DNA of 5,268 nt from an uncultured delta proteobacterium. Its GTDB lineage: Bacteria; UBA10199; GCA-002796325; 1-14-0-20-49-13. The position numbers and the translations under genes were made by a program. The number at the start of each line of letters is the position of its first letter. Within the stretch, counting starts at the first letter, position 1. The stretch is taken from contig CAIPVD010000372.1 in assembly GCA_903868375.1 (NCBI GenBank), forward strand, positions 1-5,268, read 5' to 3'. A model generated the notes under the pieces. That model saw only the letters and a list, made by a program, of their open reading frames with translations, was not told the DNA's origin and ran no database searches. Positions 1 to 5,268 of the stretch are shown here, in pieces.

Positions 1-98
1 AACGATTGTTCCGTGAAAGCACCTGGTGCCACCGGCAGGCCCGATAACCCGGCTATACCAGCGCCAAAATTTACTCCGCTTGGAATGAATGTTCCCAT
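1..98 (-). CDS. N-terminal fragment of an unrecognised divergent protein (runs off left edge)
   Basis: Read on the - strand, an ATG at 98-96 opens a frame with no stop to the left edge: 32 codons plus two bases. The visible start is MGTFIPSGVNFGAGIAGLSG followed by LPVAPGAFTEQS. It is rich in Gly, Ala and Pro, with no charged residue until Glu30. A textbook Shine-Dalgarno AAGGAGG (+ strand CCTCCTT, 105-111) sits 6 nt upstream of the ATG, which is the main reason to believe in the gene. The N-terminus lacks the basic residues of a signal peptide, and I recognise no family. It is divergent from the hypothetical gene at 249-929 and shares a 150-nt upstream region with it. Function unknown; the rest lies outside the window. 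Confidence 0.6.
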   Translation of the reverse strand, partial: MGTFIPSGVNFGAGIAGLSGLPVAPGAFTEQS

Positions 99-104
99 AT
101 TTTT

Positions 105-111
105 CCTCCTT
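105..111 (-). promoter_or_regulatory. Strong ribosome binding site of the divergent left-edge gene
   Basis: The - strand reads AAGGAGG, a full match to the anti-Shine-Dalgarno core, 6 nt before the ATG at 98-96. It fixes the start of the partial gene and suggests efficient translation. It is the best Shine-Dalgarno match in the window. Confidence 0.75.
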
Positions 112-122
112 GAAATATCCCA

Positions 123-141
123 TTCCACCCCCGCGGTGGAA
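123..141. repeat. Perfect 7-bp inverted repeat (hairpin or operator)
   Basis: TTCCACC (123-129) and GGTGGAA (135-141) are exact reverse complements separated by the 5-nt loop CCCGC. The repeat lies 11 nt upstream of the ribosome binding site of the left-edge gene, so it could fold in that gene's leader or act as a dimeric repressor site. No T-run follows on either strand, so it is not an intrinsic terminator. The structure is seen directly; its role is inference. Confidence 0.45.
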
Positions 142-175
142 AGGGTCGAATAAGACCTATGTCGGAATAAATCGT

Positions 176-187
176 TTTGCAAGCAAA
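176..187. repeat. Short palindrome TTTGC-AA-GCAAA
   Basis: Five-base arms TTTGC (176-180) and GCAAA (183-187) flank AA. The left-hand half TTTGCAA recurs once as a direct copy at 222-228, 46 bp away. Placed between two divergent genes, this resembles a small regulator binding site with a second half-site. The region is AT-rich, so chance occurrence is quite possible. Confidence 0.25.
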
Positions 188-248
188 TATTGTCGAAATT
201 AAATTTGGCGCCGATTTTTCATTTGCAAAAAGTTAGCAACTTATATAC

Positions 249-929
249 GTGCGCGCCGATAATAAAGACACTATGGGCATAATTGACAACGACAAGGAAA
301 TGGCTCAAATCAACATGACCGCGGGCCCTGCCGTATGGGGCTACGGAATGTACATGGCCGACAAGTTCCAGGATGGCATCGACGCCGTGAACCGCCAAAG
401 CCTTTTTTCCAATTGCGGACTAGGGCGACCGCTGCATAACGATGAATTCGTAAAGATCAAGGGCTCTAAAGAATGGGAAAATGTGTTGCCAAAGCCTACA
501 AGTTTTGCGGAGAAGTTATCGCAGGTTGGAAAAGTATCTAAGCCACTACTTGCAACGGCAGTTGGTTTTTCGCTATTCTGGCATGGAAATGATTCTCTTA
601 ACGGCGACAGCAAAGAAGGGTTAAAAAATAAGGTCATAACGGGCCTGTTTGTTGAGATGCCTATCTTTTTGGGGACATTTGCATGGTTCTTCGATGATAT
701 ATCCCACAATTTGAGCGCACTTGGTCAATTACACCCTTTAAGCCCGCTCTGCGCGGCGGCACAAGCCCTTGCCGGAAGAAAAGTTGAGGGGCCACCGCCT
801 TCATTGCGCGACGCGCCCGAAACCACTGCTGCAGAAGCGGTCGTGGCTGGCGGCGCTATAGCATTAACCGCTAAAGTGGTTGCCGAGATCGCTATCGAAT
901 ACCTGCTCCCGCTGCTGTTCACCCTTTAA
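249..929 (+). CDS. Unrecognised hypothetical protein with hydrophobic C-terminus
   Basis: An open frame of 226 codons from GTG 249 to TAA 927-929; I recognise no family. Residues 1-95 are mostly polar. Hydrophobic stretches follow at about 98-111, 129-148 (with Trp146 and an FF pair) and 195-225, the last ending in a Leu/Pro-rich tail (YLLPLLFTL). Between them lies a Pro-rich linker (about 180-190). This suggests a membrane-associated protein without a classical signal peptide, which is inference. The start is uncertain. GTG 249 has no Shine-Dalgarno, and ATG 273, ATG 300 and ATG 315 are in-frame alternatives; the only purine run, AAGGAAA (294-300), is too far from 315 (about 14 nt) to decide. 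Leucine codon use is unlike mreB: 9 of 25 Leu are TTA/TTG here against 2 of 25 in mreB. It ends 73 nt before mreB on the same strand, but its link to cell shape is only positional. Confidence 0.6.
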   Translation: MRADNKDTMGIIDNDKEMAQINMTAGPAVWGYGMYMADKFQDGIDAVNRQSLFSNCGLGRPLHNDEFVKIKGSKEWENVLPKPTSFAEKLSQVGKVSKPLLATAVGFSLFWHGNDSLNGDSKEGLKNKVITGLFVEMPIFLGTFAWFFDDISHNLSALGQLHPLSPLCAAAQALAGRKVEGPPPSLRDAPETTAAEAVVAGGAIALTAKVVAEIAIEYLLPLLFTL

Positions 930-1002
930 TCGGATTATCCTTGCCAACATTTAAGCCTTTTGTTAAGTGCCTAGAACCTTAATTTATGGAGGGATTTATA
1001 CT
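930..1002 (+). other. Leader region upstream of mreB
   Basis: These 73 nt separate the hypothetical gene from mreB and end in the mreB ribosome binding site. TTAAG occurs twice (951-955, 963-967) and its complement CTTAA once (978-982). A possible -35-like TTGCCA (941-946) has only a poor -10 candidate, TTAAGT (963-968), 16 bp downstream. No hairpin with a T-run is present, so read-through from the upstream gene is possible. The operon promoter may lie here in an unrecognisable form or inside the upstream gene. Confidence 0.35.
988..993 (+). promoter_or_regulatory. Ribosome binding site of mreB
   Basis: GGAGGG ends 9 nt before ATG 1003. It decides the start: an earlier in-frame GTG at 967 would add 12 residues (beginning MPRTLIYGG) encoded through the ribosome binding site itself, which are not part of MreB proteins. 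It is the only clear Shine-Dalgarno on the + strand of this operon. Confidence 0.8.
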
Positions 1003-2037
1003 ATGTTTCTAGACCCGATCATTGGACTTTTTTCGAACGACTTGGCGATAGATCTTGGCACCGCTAACACGCTAATCTACGCAAAAGGAAAAGGTATCAT
1101 CGCAAGCGAACCTTCTGTCGTCGCCGTGCAAAAAGATGCGCGAGGAATTAGGCGCGTAATAGCGGTAGGCCACGAGGCAAAAGAGATGGTCGGCAGAACG
1201 CCCGGCTCCATCGAAGCAATTCGCCCGATGAAGGACGGCGTTATCGCCGACTTCGAAGTAACAGAGGCAATGCTCCGCTATTTTATCCGCAAGGCGCACA
1301 ACAGAAAAACGCTCATTCGCCCGCGTATCATTATATGTATCCCATCTGGCGTCACGGAAGTTGAAAAGCGTGCGGTCCGCGAATCAGCTGAATCTGCCGG
1401 CGGCCGCGAAGTTTTTCTTATTGAAGAACCGATGGCGGCTGCAATTGGCGCAGGGCTACCAATTATGGAACCATCCGGTAACATGATAGTCGATATCGGC
1501 GGCGGCACCACGGAAGTCGCGGTAATATCACTGGGCGGCATCGTATTCTCGAAGTCGATCCGCGTGGCGGGCGACAAAATGGACGAAGCTATCATTCATT
1601 ATTTTAAGCGCAAATATAACATGCTTATCGGCGAACGCACTGCCGAACAGGTTAAGATCCAGATCGGCACGGCTTATCCAAGCGGCGATATAAAAACGCT
1701 CGCAGTTAAAGGGCGCGACCTGGTAAGCGGCATTCCACGCACGTTCGAGATCAATTCAGAAGAAGTTCGCGAAGCGATCCAAGACAACATTAATGCAATA
1801 GTCGAAGCGGTGAAGGTTTCACTTGAACGGACACCGCCCGAAGTCGCGGCCGACATTGTAGAACGCGGCATAGTACTTTCCGGAGGCGGCGCGCTGCTCC
1901 GCAATCTTGATACTCTGCTAAAAGAAGAGACCGGGCTGCCCGTGGTTATTGCAGAAGACCCGCTGGCTAGCGTGGTCTTGGGGTCGGGTATGGCGCTTGA
2001 CCATCTCGACAAATATAAATCGGTCACCGTTGCTTAA
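1003..2037 (+). CDS. mreB: Rod shape-determining protein MreB (bacterial actin)
   Basis: A 344-residue actin-fold ATPase, full length for the family. MreB forms antiparallel filaments on the inner face of the cytoplasmic membrane that orient the cell-elongation machinery. The nucleotide-binding signatures are all present: phosphate-1 loop AIDLGTANT (15-23), IRPMKDGVIADF (73-84), LIEEPMAAAIGAGLP (139-153) with the conserved glutamates of the hydrolysis site at 141-142, phosphate-2 DIGGGTTEVAV (164-174), and the adenosine motif GIVLSGGGALLRNL (289-302). The N-terminus MFLDPIIGLF is hydrophobic and may help bind the membrane, as N-terminal or loop segments do in other MreBs. ATG 1003 is chosen for its Shine-Dalgarno and for fit to homologues starting shortly before FSNDLAIDLGT. 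It is the first gene of the operon; mreC starts 12 nt after its stop. The sequence resembles deltaproteobacterial MreB. Identification is near certain. Confidence 0.98.
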   Translation: MFLDPIIGLFSNDLAIDLGTANTLIYAKGKGIIASEPSVVAVQKDARGIRRVIAVGHEAKEMVGRTPGSIEAIRPMKDGVIADFEVTEAMLRYFIRKAHNRKTLIRPRIIICIPSGVTEVEKRAVRESAESAGGREVFLIEEPMAAAIGAGLPIMEPSGNMIVDIGGGTTEVAVISLGGIVFSKSIRVAGDKMDEAIIHYFKRKYNMLIGERTAEQVKIQIGTAYPSGDIKTLAVKGRDLVSGIPRTFEINSEEVREAIQDNINAIVEAVKVSLERTPPEVAADIVERGIVLSGGGALLRNLDTLLKEETGLPVVIAEDPLASVVLGSGMALDHLDKYKSVTVA

Positions 2038-2049
2038 AACAAGTTACAA

Positions 2050-2883
2050 ATGTTCTCGCACTTTCACAGGATAACGAAAGCGGCCGTCTTTATCATCTGC
2101 GTCTTTCTCGCGGTTATTTTCACTTCGCTTGCATTCCCCACCTTCGAACGCGTTCATTGGTACAGGCAGATTATCATGACGCTTTCGGAACCGCCTCAAA
2201 AGGTGTTGAGCTGGATGGGAAATTCCGTAACGGATATTTGGCGCCATTACATTTCGCTCGTAGATGCCTCCAAAGAGAACGACCTCATTAAAGTGCAGCT
2301 TGCCGAGGCGAACAGGAAGCTCATCGAATGCGAAGAGATAAAAAAAGAGAACACGAACCTGCACGAACTGCTCGCAATGTCCGCAACGCTTAAGCTGAAC
2401 GGGACCGGCGCGCACGTCGTTGCATCGAACGTGTTGGCAGAATTCAAGGTCTTAACCATCGACAAAGGTTACAAAGACGGCATCCGCAAAAACATGGTCG
2501 TGATAGGACCTGGAGGCATTGTAGGGCGCATAGGCCAGGTGGCTTCGGGCGAGGCAACGGTGCTGTTAATATCCGATCCGAACAGCGCGGTCGATGTACT
2601 CGTTCAAAGGTCCGGCGCGCGCGCAATTCTTGTAGGCACTTCCACTTCTTCCGAACTTAAACCGTTCTTCTCGCTAAGCCGCCTCGAATACCTACGAAAG
2701 ACGAGCGACATAAAGAACGGCGACGTCATTATAACGAGCGGCCTCGATAAGCTCTTTCCTCCCGGCGTGCCAGTGGGAACCGCGAACAACGTCGAACTAA
2801 CGACGACGAACATCTTCAAAGCTGCCGACGTCGTGCCTTTCGTTGACCTAAGCCAGGTAAGGGACGTCTTTGTTTTAAAATGA
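2050..2883 (+). CDS. mreC: Rod shape-determining protein MreC
   Basis: A 277-residue bitopic membrane protein, normal length for MreC. It links cytoplasmic MreB to the periplasmic enzymes and is known in homologues to bind and activate PBP2. A short basic cytoplasmic tail (HRITK, 6-10) is followed by one membrane helix (about 11-30). A coiled coil comes next (about 73-112, with alternating charged and Leu/Ile residues), then the two-part beta-barrel periplasmic domain (about 120-277). Typical motifs are IDKGYKDGIRKNM (137-149), GGIVGRIG (155-162), TSGLDKLFPPGVPVG (229-243) and the closing VRDVFVLK (270-277). ATG 2050 follows mreB by 12 nt. No Shine-Dalgarno is visible before it, so translation is probably coupled to mreB. 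The stop overlaps the mreD start (ATGA). Confidence 0.97.
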   Translation: MFSHFHRITKAAVFIICVFLAVIFTSLAFPTFERVHWYRQIIMTLSEPPQKVLSWMGNSVTDIWRHYISLVDASKENDLIKVQLAEANRKLIECEEIKKENTNLHELLAMSATLKLNGTGAHVVASNVLAEFKVLTIDKGYKDGIRKNMVVIGPGGIVGRIGQVASGEATVLLISDPNSAVDVLVQRSGARAILVGTSTSSELKPFFSLSRLEYLRKTSDIKNGDVIITSGLDKLFPPGVPVGTANNVELTTTNIFKAADVVPFVDLSQVRDVFVLK

Positions 2884-3401
2884 AACGGCTACTACTCATC
2901 ATAATCTGGGCACTTTTCTGGCTCGTACTTGAATCGACGTGGCTAAACTCGTTTCCCACCAATTCCATAAGGCTCGACATGGTCTTCGTTTCTGTCCTTG
3001 CGATAGGATTCATTAGCGAAATAGAATCGGGACTTTTGCCGGCCTTCGTTATGGGAATCATTGCCGACGCGTTCTCCCCCGCTCCGTTCGGAACGCTAAC
3101 GTTTATTTATATCGCCGCTTACTGGGTGGTACGCTTCGCCACGTCGGCGATCTACTTAAGGTCTTACGTGGCAAGGTTCGTCTGGACGGCCGCAGCAAGC
3201 ATAGGTGCTATATGGCTTAAGGCCGCGCTCTTTGCGCTTTTTTTCAAGAACCCGCAGTTCTTGGCTATCGCACTTTGGCGATTTCTTCCGCAAGCCGCAT
3301 GGAACGGCGCGCTAGGAATTATTGTAATTCCGTTCTTCAAATGGTATATTTCCCTAAGTTGGGATAAGATTTTCAAAGAAGAGGGGCTGGTCCTCAAATA
3401 G
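2880..3401 (+). CDS. mreD: Rod shape-determining membrane protein MreD
   Basis: A 173-residue, very hydrophobic protein of the expected MreD length. Roughly six membrane segments can be drawn, at about 4-22, 33-47, 51-65, 71-88, 99-122 and 137-157. The GIIADAFSPAPFG stretch (59-71) with Asp63 matches the conserved Gly/Asp motif of the MreD family. MreD is an integral partner of MreC in the elongasome and modulates MreC-PBP2 interaction in studied species; its own biochemical activity is not established. The start codon overlaps the mreC stop by 4 nt (ATGA at 2880-2883), a classic translational-coupling arrangement. The nearest purine run, AAGGGA (2859-2864), lies 15 nt upstream and is rather far. 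The family is divergent in sequence, so the call rests on hydropathy, the motif and gene order together. Confidence 0.94.
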   Translation: MKRLLLIIIWALFWLVLESTWLNSFPTNSIRLDMVFVSVLAIGFISEIESGLLPAFVMGIIADAFSPAPFGTLTFIYIAAYWVVRFATSAIYLRSYVARFVWTAAASIGAIWLKAALFALFFKNPQFLAIALWRFLPQAAWNGALGIIVIPFFKWYISLSWDKIFKEEGLVLK

Positions 3402-3410
3402 CTTACATAA

Positions 3411-5268
3411 ATGGATCTTACTCACGAATACACTCACGATATAGGTCCGCGTTTCAAGTATCTTACTTGGATAATTGCAGCGGTGTTCCTGCTTATAGCG
3501 GGCAGGCTTTATTACCTTCAGGTGATCAAGGGTTCTTATTATCACTTCTTCTCGGAACAGAACTCCATTAAGGAAGTTCCGCTGCCGGCGCTGCGCGGCA
3601 CCATCTACGACAGAAACGGTGTACCGCTCGTTGAAAATCGGGCGGCGTTCGATGCAACGATCACACCGCAGTACATTAAAGATCATGCAAAAGCTGTCAA
3701 AAGCCTGGCCAAGATCCTGAACATGACGGAAGAAGACATCGAAACAACCATTAAAAAGAACAAGCTGGGGCCAAGCTATTATCCTATCACGATCAAATCG
3801 GACATAAGCGACCCGGAAGTCGCAGCCATTCGCGCCTACAAAACGCCATGGTACGAAGAGACCGACAAGTTCGACATGCGCGGCGTAGATATCCAGATGA
3901 GATACGCGCGCACATACGCAGACGGCCTTGCGTCTTCCCACCTGCTCGGCTATTTAAAAGAGATCGACGACAAGAGGCTTGCATCTTACGAAAGCAAAGG
4001 CCTCACCAATTACAAGATCGGCGACTTCGTAGGCATTGGCGGCATAGAAGAGATGTGGGACCTGCATTTGCGCGGGCGCGACGGCTTCGACCAAAAAGTG
4101 GTGAATGCCATAGGCCGCGAAGTTATCTGGCCAGATATCGAACTTATCCACGAAGCCCCGCTTAACGGTTCGTCGTTAAATCTATCTATAGATGCGGATT
4201 TGCAGCGCGTTGCAAAGGAAGAGTTTGCCGACAACAAAAAGAACGGCGCGGTCGTGGCGCTAAATCCGAAGACCGGCGAAGTGCTTGCGCTATATTCCAG
4301 CCCATCTATCGACCTGAACAAATTATCTTCGCCGGACGGCGGAAAATATTGGGGAGAACTTGTAATGGACGACGACCGGCCCCTTTACAACCGCCCGATA
4401 CAAGGCGCTTACCCGCCCGGCTCCACTTTCAAGTTAGTCACGGCAACGACGGCGTTAAGTGAAGGAGAGATAACTCCCGCCACGCATATCAACTGTCCCG
4501 GCGGACTTAATTTTGGCGGCAGATTCTACCATTGCTTCAAAAAGAGCGGGCATGGAAGCATTGCCGTCGTTCAAGCTATCACCGCATCTTGCGATACGTT
4601 CTTCTATCAGCTTGGGCTGCGCCTTGGCATCGATAAGATCGCAAAGTATGCGAACATGATGGGGCTTGGGCAGATCACAAAGATAGATATTCCAAACGAA
4701 AGAAGCGGGCTTATCCCATCGACCGAATGGAAGAAAAAGACCTACGGCGTAGATTGGCAGGCTGGAGAGAACATATCGATCGCCGTTGGCCAAGGCTACG
4801 ACACGGTAACGCCGCTGCAAAACGCCGTGATGATATCGACGATAGCAAATGGCGGATATAAAGTAACGCCGCACATCGTGAACTCACTTGTAGATCTAAA
4901 CGGAAATATGGTTTACAGATGGCGGGATGACAGCAATCACGAAAGAGTAATCTCGGACGAGGTGGTAAAGATCGTACAAGAAGGAACGCGCGGTGCGGTG
5001 AATAGCCCGGGTGGCACGGCCGCCCGCCTAAGCCAGCTTGGCTTAAAGATCGCGGGAAAAACCGGAACGGCGCAGGTCATCGGCAAGGAAACATGGAAAA
5101 GCGGAGTTGAAAAATTAAAAGACCACGCCTGGTTCGTAGGCTACGCGCCGTACGATGACCCTAAAATAGCGGTCGCGGTCGTCGTTGAAAATGGCGGCTT
5201 CGGCGCGGCGGCAGCGGCACCTATTGTTGGGCGTGTCATTAAGACATATTTAGAGAAGACAGGGGCCA
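3411..5268 (+). CDS. mrdA: Penicillin-binding protein 2, elongation-specific transpeptidase (C-terminal end beyond window)
   Basis: A 619-codon frame, open to the right edge and probably only a few residues from complete, since family members end soon after a VVVENGG...AAPI motif (seen from about residue 591). It is a class B PBP that cross-links new side-wall peptidoglycan in the periplasm and partners RodA, MreC and MreD. After a short cytoplasmic tail comes one membrane helix (about 17-39) running into RLYYLQVIKG (32-41). The pedestal domain follows, with RGTIYDRNG (62-70) and a GIEEMWDLHLRG segment (211-222). The transpeptidase domain carries the catalytic STFK (Ser338, Lys341), SCD (393-395), GQGYDTVTPLQ (460-470) and KTGT (550-553). 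Cys362, Cys375, His381 and Cys394 may bind zinc. ATG 3411 is preceded directly by an in-frame TAA (3408-3410), so no earlier start exists. It begins 9 nt after mreD, with no Shine-Dalgarno nearby. All catalytic motifs are intact. Confidence 0.97.
   Translation, partial: MDLTHEYTHDIGPRFKYLTWIIAAVFLLIAGRLYYLQVIKGSYYHFFSEQNSIKEVPLPALRGTIYDRNGVPLVENRAAFDATITPQYIKDHAKAVKSLAKILNMTEEDIETTIKKNKLGPSYYPITIKSDISDPEVAAIRAYKTPWYEETDKFDMRGVDIQMRYARTYADGLASSHLLGYLKEIDDKRLASYESKGLTNYKIGDFVGIGGIEEMWDLHLRGRDGFDQKVVNAIGREVIWPDIELIHEAPLNGSSLNLSIDADLQRVAKEEFADNKKNGAVVALNPKTGEVLALYSSPSIDLNKLSSPDGGKYWGELVMDDDRPLYNRPIQGAYPPGSTFKLVTATTALSEGEITPATHINCPGGLNFGGRFYHCFKKSGHGSIAVVQAITASCDTFFYQLGLRLGIDKIAKYANMMGLGQITKIDIPNERSGLIPSTEWKKKTYGVDWQAGENISIAVGQGYDTVTPLQNAVMISTIANGGYKVTPHIVNSLVDLNGNMVYRWRDDSNHERVISDEVVKIVQEGTRGAVNSPGGTAARLSQLGLKIAGKTGTAQVIGKETWKSGVEKLKDHAWFVGYAPYDDPKIAVAVVVENGGFGAAAAAPIVGRVIKTYLEKTGA

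Larger units (their letters stand above)
99..248. other. Divergent intergenic region
   Basis: This 150-nt stretch separates the left-edge - strand gene from the hypothetical + strand gene and must carry the regulation of at least the former. It holds the - strand ribosome binding site, a 7-bp inverted repeat (123-141) and a TTTGC-AA-GCAAA palindrome (176-187). The part from about 170 to 248 is AT-rich. I looked for sigma70-type boxes on both strands and found only weak pairs. One is TTGCAA (177-182) with TTAAAT (199-204), 16 bp apart, on the + strand, each matching 4 of 6 consensus bases. Another is TCGACA (196-191) with TTTATT (171-166) on the - strand, with an over-long 19-bp spacer. Neither is good enough to call as a promoter. 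Confidence 0.5.

Noticed and set aside
123..141. Inverted repeat as an intrinsic terminator
   Set aside because: No T-run follows the stem on either strand, and it lies upstream of, not after, the neighbouring genes.
341..709. 122-codon open frame on the - strand inside the hypothetical gene
   Set aside because: Ser/Pro/Phe-rich composition typical of an antisense shadow; the + strand frame is nearly twice as long with coherent hydrophobic segments. Because the + gene is itself unrecognised, this rejection is less firm than the others.
967..1002. GTG 967 as the mreB start, extending the protein by 12 residues
   Set aside because: The extension is encoded through the GGAGGG ribosome binding site of ATG 1003 and its sequence is not found in MreB proteins I know; GTG 967 has no Shine-Dalgarno of its own.
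2720..2870. Three GACGTC palindromes near the end of mreC
   Set aside because: Each falls in an Asp-Val codon pair (GAC GTC) of the coding sequence, so codon preference explains them without a regulatory role.
3354..3941. 195-codon open frame on the - strand across the mreD/mrdA junction
   Set aside because: It is antisense to well-identified MreD and PBP2 coding sequence, is rich in Cys, Arg and Phe as shadow frames usually are, and has no family signature.
3848..4165. 105-codon + strand frame, very Arg-rich
   Set aside because: It overlaps PBP2 in another frame, and the PBP2 frame is continuous through it with recognisable motifs; the Arg-rich translation is a frame-shifted reading.
4422..5069. 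Possible disruption or frameshift in the mrdA catalytic region
   Set aside because: STFK, SCD, GQG and KTGT all fall in the same frame as ATG 3411, so the gene is intact as far as the window goes.

Overview
This window holds the core of a bacterial cell-elongation operon. Four genes lie head to tail on the + strand: mreB, mreC, mreD and the gene for the elongation transpeptidase PBP2 (mrdA), which is still open at the right edge. Their products form the elongasome that lays down side-wall peptidoglycan in rod-shaped bacteria. MreB is the cytoplasmic actin-like filament, MreC and MreD are membrane/periplasmic adaptors, and PBP2 is the D,D-transpeptidase that works with the RodA glycosyltransferase. 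RodA is probably encoded just past the right edge, but that is inference.

The MreB and PBP2 sequences are typical of Gram-negative bacteria. The unbroken order mreB-mreC-mreD-mrdA, unlike E. coli where mreBCD and mrdAB are separate, resembles deltaproteobacteria such as Geobacter and related uncultured lineages. Base composition looks moderate. This assignment is by recognition from memory; no search was run.

Layout. At 1-98 (- strand) is the start of a divergent gene with an excellent ribosome binding site; only 32 codons are visible. At 99-248 is a divergent intergenic region with a 7-bp hairpin/inverted repeat and a small TTTGC/GCAAA palindrome. At 249-929 (+) is an unrecognised, partly hydrophobic protein of up to 226 aa whose leucine codon use differs from mreB. 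At 930-1002 is a 73-nt gap carrying the mreB ribosome binding site. At 1003-2037 is mreB, at 2050-2883 mreC, at 2880-3401 mreD (4-bp overlap with mreC), and from 3411 to the edge mrdA.

The operon is tightly packed (gaps of 12, -4 and 9 nt). Only mreB has a clear Shine-Dalgarno sequence, which suggests coupled translation of the downstream genes. I see no mobile element, CRISPR array, RNA gene or convincing intrinsic terminator. Nothing here amounts to a demonstrable new system. The least explained parts are the hypothetical gene at 249-929, the divergent gene at the left edge and the palindromic elements between them. Within the known genes, a Cys/Cys/His/Cys set in PBP2, at the place where a zinc site is known in a homologue, deserves a look.
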